Assembly: GCF_022012435.1 (NCBI RefSeq)
Contig: NZ_JAKLUA010000001.1
Span: forward strand, 186,001-250,000
Origin: Bradyrhizobium zhengyangense
GTDB taxonomy: Bacteria; Pseudomonadota; Alphaproteobacteria; Rhizobiales; Xanthobacteraceae
DNA: 64,000 bases
Reading direction: 5' to 3'
Of this stretch, positions 47,127-58,474 are shown piece after piece. Position 1 is the stretch's first letter. Each line of letters opens with the position of its first letter. Both the position numbers and the translations under genes were made by a program. Under the pieces are notes generated by a model. It saw only the letters and a list, made by a program, of their open reading frames with translations, was not told the DNA's origin and did not search any database.

Positions 47127-49196
47127 TCACCACGGGCTGGCGCGCATTTTTGCCATCGCCAAGTACGTCGATTCACTGATGCCTGACGTCCCTGAGTTCG
47201 ATCCCTGGAAGAGATCGAGCACGGGCGAGTAGGTCTGGCTGGCGTTCTTTGCGTCATACATGGCCGAGAAGCGGCTGAGCAGCTTCGCAACTTTCGTGGG
47301 ATCGCCGAGATCCCTAAGATTGAGGTACTTTTCCACGATCTTGGCCTGCTGATCGATCTGCATCGACGCCATCTGATCGGGCAGGTCGAAGGCGGTTCTG
47401 AACACCTCCGAGAGAGCCTTGTCGGCGAGAATGTCGTAGGCAGACGTGACGTGTCCCGCCATGCGCTGGAAATACAACGCCAGGCGCACGCCCGGATTGG
47501 CATCGCCCTGCTGCTGCTCCAGGCTTTGCTCGAGATAGTTTTTTTGCGTTGCCAGGAATTGATCTCGCTTTTGCGGTCCCACCATCGGCAGCCGCGCGAC
47601 GTTGCCATCCTTGTCGAAATTGAACGACGCTGCGATCTCGGCAAAGCGAGGATCGCTTTCCGTGTTTGCGAAGCTCTTGGGGTCATTCAAGTCGGAGGCG
47701 AATATCTTCTTGAGATAGGCGGTACTCACCTTCGCCGGGTCCAAACCCTTGCCGACAAGAACGAAGTCGACCAGCTTCCTGTTTGCGAGCAGGTCGGAAA
47801 CGCTCTTGATGCCGCCGATCGCCTGTTGATAGCTAGATGCGTCTTTCTGGGCCTGAGCCTTGATCTTTGCCTGATCCTGCGGGCTCGCAAATTTCAATTT
47901 CGCAATGACGTAGTTCTTGGCGATATCGAGAATTTCGGCTGCATCCTGGGCCGCCAGCGGCGTCGTCAGATTGCCCTTGGCGTCGAAGTTGAACGCACGC
48001 GCGAGCTTGACGTAGCGATCGTCCTTGAGCGTATAGACATAGCTTTTGGGGTCGCTGAGGTCGCTTTCGAGAACGGCCTTCACGGTCGATTGCGGGACTT
48101 GTGTGGGATCGAGGCCGACGGCCGCCAGCGCAAAACCATACGCGCCTGGCGCGGAGACCAGCGCCTGGAGTGAAGTCACGCTAGGGATAGCTTTTCTGAA
48201 TTGCCCGATCACCACAGCTTCCTGCAACGGGCTTGCCGCTGCATAGACAGCCGATTTGCTGTCGTTGAATTTCTGGTTCGTGCTGGCAAGGTTTGCGGCG
48301 GTCTGCGCTGACATCCCCGGTGGAAGCGAGCCGTCGGGTGAAAAATCGAACGCGCCGGCCAAATCCATGAACCCGCCGGTCGTCGCGATCGCGTCGTTGG
48401 TGCTGGATATGCTTGTTACCGCCGATTGCAGGCGATATCGTTCGACCAATATCTGCACCTTCAACTGATTGACGTCAGCGCCGGGCTGCGACAGTTGCGT
48501 CGTGTAGTCGGCGATCTTCGCGCTGGCGTCGGTGGCATCCGATTTGGCCTGGGCAAGCTGGGCCTTCAGGCCATCCAGCTTGGACGCGAACGTGACATTG
48601 ACGTAGCTGTTCGGATCGGATGGGTCGCTGGTCAGGACCTGCTTGATCGTGTCGCGCGGCCATTTGCTCTGATCGATCCCGAATGCCGAGGCGACATAGT
48701 TGCGGAGGCGATCGTCACTCAGAAGCCGGTCGACGCTGGTCACGGTGCCGATCTTGGCATTGTAGTATTTCGCGTCGGCGGCAACGGAATCGACGTTGCT
48801 CTTCATGGCTGCGGTGTACAGCCCGATCATGTCGTCGGTCTGGCTTTCCGATTGCGCGACCTTGGTTGTGCCGCCGCCGAAGGAAAATGCCGCGGCGAAG
48901 TCCCGGTAACGCTTGTCGATCAGCGTGTTGGCGAAGCTCTTGGGGTCCGAGAGATCGCTCTGCAGCACCTTCTTCATGAAGGCCTTGGCGTAGGCCATGT
49001 CCTCCAGGCCATAGGCCTTCGTGACGTAGTGATACAGGCGATAATCCTTCATCAGGTCGTCGACGCTATGCACCTTGCCGATGTTCGCCTTGTAGTAGGC
49101 GGCTTCGCGCGAGACGTCCGATTGCTGCGCCACCCGCGTCAGGGACTGCGTGAGATTGCGCGCGATATAGCTGTAGCTGAAATAGGTGGACACCAT
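47127..49196 (-). CDS. Large DUF1217-repeat protein, flagellar-associated family
   Basis: The 689-aa protein (start MVSTYFSYSYIARNLTQSL) has at least four related blocks with the pattern S.Y..AFGLD....LK.VLESDLSDP.SF.N...D.RY..LA.AF: around DLSDPKSFANTLIDKRY, DPSDPNSYVNVTFASK, DLSDPKSYVYTLKDDRY and DLNDPKSFANTESDPRF. This is DUF1217, whose smaller relatives sit in rhizobial flagellar clusters. No signal peptide; an N-terminus like flagellin-exported proteins is possible. It stands alone here, away from flagellar genes. ATG 49196 has AGGA 7 nt upstream. Confidence 0.83.
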   Translation of the reverse strand: MVSTYFSYSYIARNLTQSLTRVAQQSDVSREAAYYKANIGKVHSVDDLMKDYRLYHYVTKAYGLEDMAYAKAFMKKVLQSDLSDPKSFANTLIDKRYRDFAAAFSFGGGTTKVAQSESQTDDMIGLYTAAMKSNVDSVAADAKYYNAKIGTVTSVDRLLSDDRLRNYVASAFGIDQSKWPRDTIKQVLTSDPSDPNSYVNVTFASKLDGLKAQLAQAKSDATDASAKIADYTTQLSQPGADVNQLKVQILVERYRLQSAVTSISSTNDAIATTGGFMDLAGAFDFSPDGSLPPGMSAQTAANLASTNQKFNDSKSAVYAAASPLQEAVVIGQFRKAIPSVTSLQALVSAPGAYGFALAAVGLDPTQVPQSTVKAVLESDLSDPKSYVYTLKDDRYVKLARAFNFDAKGNLTTPLAAQDAAEILDIAKNYVIAKLKFASPQDQAKIKAQAQKDASSYQQAIGGIKSVSDLLANRKLVDFVLVGKGLDPAKVSTAYLKKIFASDLNDPKSFANTESDPRFAEIAASFNFDKDGNVARLPMVGPQKRDQFLATQKNYLEQSLEQQQGDANPGVRLALYFQRMAGHVTSAYDILADKALSEVFRTAFDLPDQMASMQIDQQAKIVEKYLNLRDLGDPTKVAKLLSRFSAMYDAKNASQTYSPVLDLFQGSNSGTSGISESTYLAMAKMRASPW

Positions 49197-49299
49197 GGGC
49201 AATTCCTGACGGCTCGTCGGAGCTTGTTGGCAGGTCCTGGACGTCCGTCATTCATTGCCGGGTCGCAAGGTAGAAGACTGGCCTCATGCCAGCAGGCAG

Positions 49300-49965
49300 A
49301 AACATTGTTACATTTTGTTGCTGCGATTCTGGGTGACAACTTCAGGTGTCGCTTGCGTCCAAGCGCCGCATCGTAAGGGGTGCTTCCAGCAAGCTCCGCG
49401 CAAGCAAGCGCGAGTAGGAGTCTTCGTTGTCTTGTATTTGCAATCGCGGACACGTCTTCGCCATCTCGCGGCACGTTGTGCCCGAGCTTTGCGGTGATGC
49501 GCCCTCGAAAGTGCCGAGGGCGCAGGGAAGGCCGGGAGCCGGCTGGCACCCGCGGATCCACTGTGCGTTATATGCCAAAAAAGTCTGCACAGCGGCGTAC
49601 AGGGCTGCCTGGATATCCCGGCCGTTCCCTGCGCAGTGGGTTGACGGCTTATGTCGTGCTCTCCCCGGGGACGATGCACTAATGCCCCGTCGCCATGCAG
49701 ATGACTGATGCGCGCGCCCGGTTGGACAGCGTGCATCACCACAAGACTTGGCGCGCAGCCTTCGGGCGCCAGGACCACACGATTTTGCCGTATGCAGGCT
49801 GCACCGGTCGTTTGCGCGCGGCATTCGCTCACGGTTTCCCGCCCTGCGAAGGACCCTCGCGCCAATGCGGCCTGCATCCACCACGTCCCACCCGCGTGTC
49901 GTGACGATCGCGATACGCCCCTCGGACCGGGTAGGGTGGATCCCGTATGCGCTAATTCCGAATTC
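49300..49965. repeat. Structured non-coding block, probable dispersed element
   Basis: The 860 bp from 49203 to 50064 hold no supportable gene. Inside is an unusual base-paired core: GCGCAGGGAAGGCCGGG (49520-49536) pairs with CCCGGCCGTTCCCTGCGC (49617-49634) with one bulged G, enclosing CTGTGC (49561-49566) paired with GCACAG (49587-49592) and a GCCGGC palindrome near 49539. I recall related blocks (translating as ...GRREGR...SLRSGLTAYVVLSPG...) at many places in Bradyrhizobium genomes, often mis-annotated as proteins. Repeat status rests on memory. Confidence 0.5.
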
Positions 49966-50058
49966 TAGTAAAGCGAATTATTTGCGGCGGAGGCATTGAC
50001 CGCGCGGTGGTGTGTTTTGCCTGTCGCGCGACACAACGGATAGTGGGGTGCGAACAGT

Positions 50059-50084
50059 GGTGGATTATGCTTCGCCAATCCACC
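50059..50084. repeat. Palindromic repeat overlapping the HAD gene end
   Basis: GGTGGATT / AATCCACC with a ten-base loop containing TTCG, flanked by TGGGGTG and CACCCCA-like sequence. It belongs to a GTGGATTA..TAATCCAC family I associate with Bradyrhizobium. It covers the stop codon of the HAD-hydrolase gene, so the protein's last residues (GWIGEA) are encoded by the repeat. Could act as terminator. Confidence 0.6.
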
Positions 50085-50715
50085 CCACGTTTCCGCACAA
50101 GGTATTCGCGATCTCATCCATCTGGGCGAACATGTGATCCGGCGCAAGCGCCTGCAACGCGGCGGGAGCAGCATAGCCCCAGCTGACCGCGCCGCAGGCA
50201 GCGCCGACCGCCCGGGCCGCCTCGATATCGCGGACCTCGTCTCCGATTGAAATGACGTTTTTTGGGGTGACGCCGGCGCGTCGGATCACGCGGCGGAATT
50301 TCGCGGGCTTGCCGAACACCGAGGCCGCGCAGTCGAAATGCTGGAAGAGCGCAGCCGACGCACCGAGCTTCTGCCGCGCATTGGCCTCGCTGTCCGACGT
50401 CACCAGCGCAAGCTGCACGCCGTTCCTAGCCAACATCCGCAGCATGGCGTCAGTGCCTGCAAACAGCGAAATCTCGGCTGCTGCCTCGCCCTTCAGCCGC
50501 CGCGCATACCGCGCGATCGCCGGCAGCTTCCACACCGGCACTTCGAGGCGACTGAGGATCTCCCGTGTCGAGGCATGCCGCAGCCCCTCGACATCCTCAT
50601 CCCGCACACGCCGAAAGCCGAAGCGGTCGGCGACGTCGTTGATGGTGCGCAGGAACCAGGGGAAGCTGTCGACCAGCGTGCCGTCGAGGTCGAAGATGGC
50701 GAGGGAGTAGGGCAT
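50065..50715 (-). CDS. HAD-superfamily hydrolase (phosphoglycolate-phosphatase-like)
   Basis: The 216-aa protein has all HAD motifs: I FDLDGTLVDSFPW, II VTSDSEANA, III Lys in GKPAKFRRVIRRAG, IV IGDEVRDIEAARAVG. The cap is a helical C1 insert as in Gph/PGP. The substrate is probably a small phosphate ester. The C-terminus runs into a palindromic repeat, so the end may be longer than in relatives. Confidence 0.88.
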   Translation of the reverse strand: MPYSLAIFDLDGTLVDSFPWFLRTINDVADRFGFRRVRDEDVEGLRHASTREILSRLEVPVWKLPAIARYARRLKGEAAAEISLFAGTDAMLRMLARNGVQLALVTSDSEANARQKLGASAALFQHFDCAASVFGKPAKFRRVIRRAGVTPKNVISIGDEVRDIEAARAVGAACGAVSWGYAAPAALQALAPDHMFAQMDEIANTLCGNVGWIGEA

Positions 50716-50877
50716 GAGGAGGGCACACTGCGGGCGACACGCTGACAGATGCTATATTGTATTCGAAGAGGTGGCAGATGTCGGAGCTACTGGCAAGAAT
50801 TACGGTTAACCCGCAACCTATGCCTGGACGCCCGCGCATTCGCGATCTGCGCATAACTAGCCATGCCTGATTGGTGC

Positions 50878-51210
50878 TCAGCTTCCCGATCGCAGCTTGC
50901 GGACGTGGACATTGATGTCGAGATCGATGTCCTTGATGCAGGTCTGTGTCGTCCGATGCGAGCCGCCCTCGTGCCAGCGACCATCGCGCGCCCGGGCGCC
51001 ACGGACGTTGGCGAGCTTCAGGCATCGCCATTGCGGCAGCGGTCCGCTACTCTGGCCGCCAAATTGCCAGGCCAGCACGGCTTCCTCACCGCCCTTGTCA
51101 GTGCCGATGATATGTGGGCAAAGCTCGCGATGTCGGCCCTCATAGACACAGGTCACCTGCTGCTGGGCGAGGATGGCGTTGCGGAAGAGTTGGTAGGTTC
51201 GGCTGGGCAT
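50878..51210 (-). CDS. Conserved small protein of unknown function
   Basis: The 110-aa protein reads TYQLFRNAILAQQQVTCVYEGRHRELCPHIIGTDKGGEEAVLAWQFGG..., the pattern of a small proteobacterial family with YEGR.RELCPH..G..KG.E..L..QFGG and a later C in WRCLKL. WYL-like beta strands are possible. An overlapping plus-strand frame of 144 aa exists but shows no family character. The gene is divergent from kptA (73 bp between starts). Confidence 0.7.
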   Translation of the reverse strand: MPSRTYQLFRNAILAQQQVTCVYEGRHRELCPHIIGTDKGGEEAVLAWQFGGQSSGPLPQWRCLKLANVRGARARDGRWHEGGSHRTTQTCIKDIDLDINVHVRKLRSGS

Positions 51211-51283
51211 CGCTACCTCCAGATCGCCTCATCTGGCATTGTCGCACGCTTGAGTGTAGAGGTGCGCGACTGGAAGGAAAACC

Positions 51284-51820
51284 ATGCCGATCAGTGACAC
51301 CCAGCTCAGCAAATTTCTGAGCCTAGTCCTGCGCCACCAGCCGGAAGCGATCGGGTTGGTGCTGGATTCGCAGGGATGGGCCGGTACCGACGACCTGATC
51401 GCCAAGGCAAATGCCGCTGGCACAGAGTTTGGTCGCGACGATCTGCTGCGTGTCGTCGCAGAGAGCGACAAGAAGCGTTTCTCACTGTCCGCCGATGCAC
51501 ATCGCATTCGCGCTGCACAAGGCCATTCCGTCTCGGTTGAACTTGGCCTGGCGGCGCAGGAGCCGCCGTCGGTCCTGTATCACGGAACGGCAACCCGGTT
51601 CGTCGAAGCCATCCTGTCCGAGGGCCTGAAGCCGCAGGCGCGCCAGCAGGTGCATCTGTCCTCCGACGAGGCCACGGCGGAGCGTGTCGGTCAGCGCCAC
51701 GGCAAGCCGCATATATTCAAGGTTGATGCCGACGGCATGCATGCCAAGGGATTCAAGTTCTTTCGCGCGGACAATGGCGTGTGGCTGACCGACCATGTGC
51801 CGCCCGAGTTTCTGGCGTAG
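51284..51820 (+). CDS. kptA: RNA 2'-phosphotransferase (Tpt1/KptA family)
   Basis: The 178-aa protein transfers an internal RNA 2'-phosphate to NAD+, giving ADP-ribose 1'',2''-cyclic phosphate. Tpt1 signature residues are present: Arg17-His18 in LVLRHQP, Arg76 in RIRAAQGHS, the NAD-binding YHGT and HLSSDEATA, and Arg138 in VGQRHGKP. Bacteria have no known tRNA splicing that leaves 2'-phosphate, so its natural substrate is an open question. Confidence 0.93.
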   Translation: MPISDTQLSKFLSLVLRHQPEAIGLVLDSQGWAGTDDLIAKANAAGTEFGRDDLLRVVAESDKKRFSLSADAHRIRAAQGHSVSVELGLAAQEPPSVLYHGTATRFVEAILSEGLKPQARQQVHLSSDEATAERVGQRHGKPHIFKVDADGMHAKGFKFFRADNGVWLTDHVPPEFLA

Positions 51821-51826
51821 CTGACG

Positions 51827-52390
51827 TCAGGGTTTCCAGATGGTCCCCTCGGTCCAGCCGAGTTCGGCAAACTCGGCGGCCCGAAGCGGAGCTTCTCCCT
51901 CGGCAAAGAACTCATCGAGCTGAGGCGGCGCGACTGAGGTTTCGGACAGCATGGCATGGGCCTGCCCGCGGTGATGGATCTGATGCTGGAACAGATGCAT
52001 CAGCAGCCGGTCGCGGCGCTCGGTCTGGACGTGCGTGTCGCGGTTGATCCGGACAAGGCCGGCCAGAAGCTCTGATGTCAGCGCATCGCAGACGGCAAGC
52101 AGGCGCTTGTCCATGGCAGCCTGGGCCGACTTCAGCGCGGCAAGCGAGGGGTACGGCACCTCGTTCGCCCAGGCGCGCGGCCCGAGCCAACCACCTTCGA
52201 GCGCATCGATGTAGAAGAGGTCGATGACGTAGATGTGGTTCAGCGTGCGTTGGATGCTCGGGAAGAAGCCGGCCCGCGCGGCTTCAAACTCGGCCTGGCT
52301 GAGGCGGGCGCAGGCGGTGAGCAGGCGATGGTTCGCCCACGCATTGTTGTAGGCGAACGACCGATAGGTCTGCACGAGTCCTGAGGACAC
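51827..52390 (-). CDS. DinB/YfiT-family protein
   Basis: The 187-aa four-helix bundle protein shows the three His ligands of the DinB metal site: His in LNHIYVIDLFYIDAL and the HQIHHRGQAH motif. Starts MSSGLVQTYRSFAYNNAWANHRLL, typical of the family (bacillithiol-transferase-like). Substrate and partner are unknown in proteobacteria. Convergent with kptA (6-bp gap). Confidence 0.88.
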   Translation of the reverse strand: MSSGLVQTYRSFAYNNAWANHRLLTACARLSQAEFEAARAGFFPSIQRTLNHIYVIDLFYIDALEGGWLGPRAWANEVPYPSLAALKSAQAAMDKRLLAVCDALTSELLAGLVRINRDTHVQTERRDRLLMHLFQHQIHHRGQAHAMLSETSVAPPQLDEFFAEGEAPLRAAEFAELGWTEGTIWKP

Positions 52391-52435
52391 AACTATTCTC
52401 CGTGGACCGATCTGTCGGCGGACTACGGCCGCAAT

Positions 52436-55411
<2,976 letters not shown>

Positions 55412-55507
55412 CCGATTTGCCCTCAAGGAATCCAAAAGCGCGCGATCGCGCCAACGTGCAGGCGCGCTTCGCCCGGAACCGGGATCGGCGCCAATGGGGT
55501 TGTGAGC

Positions 55508-55522
55508 GAACGTAGGAAGAAC
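55508..55522 (-). promoter_or_regulatory. LexA (SOS) box upstream of uvrA
   Basis: GAAC-GTAGGAA-GAAC, exactly GAAC-N7-GAAC, reading GTTC-N7-GTTC towards uvrA. This is the established alphaproteobacterial LexA consensus. It lies 97 bp upstream of the uvrA ATG. Confidence 0.85.
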
Positions 55523-55623
55523 GAAGGCGGATTTCCAGTGGGACTTGCGAATCGTCAACGGATTGTTGGGTCGCTGGCGGGACTTGGCAGCAGCGCCGGG
55601 CAATCGAGGCCGACGGGACAAAC

Positions 55624-55648
55624 AAAAAGGCCGGCGCGAGGCCGGCCT
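55624..55648 (-). terminator. Intrinsic terminator of the downstream outer-membrane gene
   Basis: AAAGGCCGGC / GCCGGCCTTT, 10-bp stem with five-base loop, followed on the minus strand by TTTTTG. It ends transcription from the gene at 55691-56365. The same hairpin recurs at 56552-56578. Confidence 0.88.
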
Positions 55649-55690
55649 TTCGTGACGATCTGACGTCGGTCGCGAAGATCAGTACTGAAC

Positions 55691-56365
55691 TCAGTACTTG
55701 GCAACGACCGGGCCATTGAAGTGGTAGTTCACGCCGAGCTGCACGGTGTGCAGGTTGAGCGTGCCGGTCGGCAGGGCGCCCGAGAAATAGGTCTCGCCGC
55801 CGAGGCTGCGATACAGGTACTCACCCTTGACCGACCACTGCGGAGCGATGAAGGCCTCGACGCCGGCGCCGACGGTCCAGCCCGAGTGGAACTGGCTGTC
55901 GGAGATGCTCACACCGAGCGCGGAGAGGGTGATCTTGTTGTCGATCCAGGCGTAACCACCGGTGCCGTAGAACAGCACGTTGTTGACGGCGTAGCCGATG
56001 CGGCCGCGCACGGTGCCGAGCGCGTCGGTCTTCGAGTTCGCGGTCACGACACCGAAACCGGGAACGGTGGCCGCAGCGGAGGCGCTGACGTCAGCCCAGG
56101 AGCCATCGGCCTCGATACCGAACACGACGTTACCGGTCTGCCAGTTGTAGCCGGCGGTGCCGCCGACGAAGCCGCCCTGCATCCGCGGGCTGTTCGCATC
56201 TTCCCAGGCGCCGCCGCCGACGAGACCGAGGTAGAAGCCGGTCCAGTTGTAGACCGAGGCCATCGCCACGGGAGCCTTGGTGTAGGGGCGCGCCGCCAGG
56301 TCGGCAGCCGAAGCGGCGCCAGTGAGGGCGATCAGAGCGGCCGAAGCCAACAAAACCTTCTTCAT
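55691..56365 (-). CDS. Outer-membrane beta-barrel protein (Omp25/31-like), paralogue 1
   Basis: The 224-aa protein has a signal peptide (MKKVLLASAALIALTGAASA) and mature start ADLAARPYTKAP, then eight predicted beta strands with alternating residues, beginning VYNWTGFYLGLVGGGAW and ending LGVNYHFNGPVVAKY with a terminal aromatic/Tyr. It is the Omp25/31-type OmpA-like barrel abundant in Bradyrhizobium. It likely inserts by BAM. Paralogous to the gene just upstream. Confidence 0.9.
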   Translation of the reverse strand: MKKVLLASAALIALTGAASAADLAARPYTKAPVAMASVYNWTGFYLGLVGGGAWEDANSPRMQGGFVGGTAGYNWQTGNVVFGIEADGSWADVSASAAATVPGFGVVTANSKTDALGTVRGRIGYAVNNVLFYGTGGYAWIDNKITLSALGVSISDSQFHSGWTVGAGVEAFIAPQWSVKGEYLYRSLGGETYFSGALPTGTLNLHTVQLGVNYHFNGPVVAKY

Positions 56366-56551
56366 TTTCAACTTATCCCAGTCCCAGTTTCTGTTGTTGC
56401 CTTCCGCAAGATCGGAAGGGCATCGGACGTTCCGGTCCAACTGATGACGTGCTTACACCACCAAAGCTGCAAGTTGTGTCTCTCAAAAGCCACAACAAAT
56501 ACAAAATGTAACGATCGCTGACCTATGGTTCCCGCTCGGGAACAGAAAAAC

Positions 56552-56578
56552 AAAAGGCCGGCGCGAGGCCGGCCTTTT
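56552..56578 (-). terminator. Intrinsic terminator between the two outer-membrane genes
   Basis: AAAAGGCCGGC / GCCGGCCTTTT, 11-bp stem with GCGAG loop, same core as at 55624-55648. It ends transcription of the gene at 56602-57366. Confidence 0.88.
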
Positions 56579-56601
56579 ATTCTCGAACGATTCCAGGTGG
56601 A

Positions 56602-57366
56602 TCAGTACTTCGCGATGACAGGGCCGCCCCAACGATAATTGACCCGGACGAGACCCATGTCGACATTCTGGCCGATTCGGTCGGTCTGGAATGCAGTGCC
56701 ACCGGGCGCATTGAGCGTCAGAGTTCTGCTCCCCAGGAAGATGTGGTCGTACTCGAAGCCCACCGACCAGTTCGGCGCAAAGCCGAACTCGACGCCGGCG
56801 CCGACCGTGCCGCCCCAGCGGTTGTCGCTGGTCGAGGCGAGCAGGGTGCCGGCTCCGGCGAGTCCGGGCGCGGTGTAGATATTGAACTTGTCGGCGATCA
56901 CGGCACCGCCGCCCTTCACGTAAAACAGCACGTTGTTCCAGGCGTAGCCGACTTGGCCCGTGATCAAGCCGAAGGCGTCGATCTTCGAGCGGTTGCGCTG
57001 GGTCAGGATGAGCGTGCTGACATTGTCACCGGCGAAGTCGGCCCAGTTGCCCTGACCTTCGAGGCCGAACACCCAGTTGGCGGACTGCCAGCGGTAGCCG
57101 ACCTGGCCACCGACCGTGCCGCCGGTCGCATTGTGGCAACCCTCGCCAAGCAGCGCGCCGGTGGTCGGCGCGACGAAGTCCCAGCACTTGTGGCTCGATC
57201 CGCCACCGCCGTTGATGCCGATGTAGAAGCCGCTCCAGTCATAGATGGTGGCGATCATTGGCGCCGGCGCCTTGGTGTAGGGACGCGCCGCAAGATCGGC
57301 TGCACTCGCCGGTGCAGACAGGCCCAAAGCAACAATACCGATTGTACTGAACAGAATTTTCTTCAT
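56602..57366 (-). CDS. Outer-membrane beta-barrel protein (Omp25/31-like), paralogue 2
   Basis: The 254-aa protein has signal peptide MKKILFSTIGIVALGLSAPASA and mature start ADLAARPYTKAP shared with paralogue 1. Barrel strands include TIYDWSGFYIGINGGGG, VGYRWQSANWVFGLEGQGNWADF and the ending VRVNYRWGGPVIAKY. Two cysteines in the first loop (HKCWDF, EGCHNA) are extra. GGGGAG lies 6 nt upstream of the ATG. Tandem duplication with paralogue 1 is inferred. Confidence 0.9.
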   Translation of the reverse strand: MKKILFSTIGIVALGLSAPASAADLAARPYTKAPAPMIATIYDWSGFYIGINGGGGSSHKCWDFVAPTTGALLGEGCHNATGGTVGGQVGYRWQSANWVFGLEGQGNWADFAGDNVSTLILTQRNRSKIDAFGLITGQVGYAWNNVLFYVKGGGAVIADKFNIYTAPGLAGAGTLLASTSDNRWGGTVGAGVEFGFAPNWSVGFEYDHIFLGSRTLTLNAPGGTAFQTDRIGQNVDMGLVRVNYRWGGPVIAKY

Positions 57367-57788
57367 TGCGGTCTCCCCAGTGTCGTCCGCTCCAGTTGTC
57401 CCCTGAAGCGGTCAATCAGGCGCGACGCCCATTCGAACCAATTCCGACTCAACGGTAGTCCAATCGGGCGGCAGAGTCCGTCTCTGGAATGCAACAGTCG
57501 TCAGGCAATTGATCTGGCCTAACCTAATGAATGTTAAGCGCTTTCTTGCCTTTCCGGTTCCAATTCATGGCGCCGTGCATAGCGGCATTTGATATCGTTT
57601 GCACGCTTGGGTCGCGCCAATTTCACCGGGAACAAATCTGGAACACATGTTCGATCGGTGCTATATGTGGGGATAACCGAGGGCGTGCCGGGCCGATCGG
57701 CCCCTGTAAGCGTATAGGGTCGACCCAACAGGCGGCAGCGCGGGCGCGCCTTTTCGAAATTCAGTGGCATTTGGAGTGGAGAGCGGCG
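57367..57788. other. Intergenic region between outer-membrane gene and ssb
   Basis: The 420-bp divergent space must hold promoters for both genes. The visible element is a LexA box at 57630-57644. No further gene, repeat or RNA is recognisable. Confidence 0.6.
57630..57644 (+). promoter_or_regulatory. LexA (SOS) box upstream of ssb
   Basis: GAAC-AAATCTG-GAAC, exactly GAAC-N7-GAAC, 144 bp upstream of the ssb ATG. Together with the box before uvrA it indicates shared SOS control. Confidence 0.83.
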
Positions 57789-58286
57789 ATGGCGGGAAGC
57801 GTCAACAAGGTCATTTTGGTCGGGAATCTCGGCAAGGATCCGGAAATCCGCCGCACCCAGGACGGGCGGCCGATCGCGAATCTGAGCATCGCGACCTCCG
57901 AGACCTGGCGCGACAAGAACAGCGGCGAGCGCAAGGAAAAGACCGAGTGGCACCGCGTCGTGATCTTCAATGAAGGGCTCTGCAAGGTCGCCGAGCAGTA
58001 TCTGAAGAAGGGCGCCAAGGTTTACATCGAGGGCGCGCTCCAGACCCGCAAATGGACCGACCAGAGTGGCGTCGAGAAGTACTCGACCGAGGTCGTGCTC
58101 CAAGGCTTCAATTCGACCCTGACCATGCTCGACGGCCGCGGCGGTGGCGGAGGAGGCGGCAGCTTCGGTGATGAGCCGGGCGGCGATTTCGGCTCGTCCG
58201 GTCCGGTCAGCAGCGCACCGCGCCGCCCCGTGGCTGCTGGCGGCGGTGGCCGCAACAACGACATGGACGACGATATCCCGTTCTAA
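57789..58286 (+). CDS. ssb: Single-stranded DNA-binding protein
   Basis: The 165-aa protein has an N-terminal OB fold ([48 protein letters not shown]), a Gly-rich linker and the acidic C-terminal tip DMDDDIPF that recruits partner proteins. GGAGAG lies 6 nt before ATG 57789. Essential in replication, recombination and repair; SOS control is indicated by the upstream LexA box. Confidence 0.96.
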   Translation: MAGSVNKVILVGNLGKDPEIRRTQDGRPIANLSIATSETWRDKNSGERKEKTEWHRVVIFNEGLCKVAEQYLKKGAKVYIEGALQTRKWTDQSGVEKYSTEVVLQGFNSTLTMLDGRGGGGGGGSFGDEPGGDFGSSGPVSSAPRRPVAAGGGGRNNDMDDDIPF

Positions 58287-58474
58287 GGCCAAGCGGGCTT
58301 CGGCTCGGCTCGCGTAAAGCGACAGAACTTCTTGCCAATTGGCGGGCTCAGCTTGGCTTTTCCTGGCTGGCCTCATGTATTGCCTCAAGCCTTTGACGGG
58401 GCGTGATGTGAATGATATTAACTTCATGTTAATCTTGTTCACATGGTCGGCTCCCCGGTCGAAGAACGTGCCAC

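Noticed and set aside
48426..49376. 316-codon plus-strand frame
   Set aside because: Antisense to the DUF1217 gene, whose repeats are clear.
49308..49877. 189-codon minus-strand frame and several short plus-strand frames in the structured block
   Set aside because: Arg/Ala-rich composition, many overlapping alternatives, no ribosome site; the base-paired core explains the sequence better.
50863..51297. 144-codon plus-strand frame
   Set aside because: Overlaps the 110-aa minus-strand gene, which looks like a conserved family; the plus frame shows no recognisable features and collides with the kptA start.
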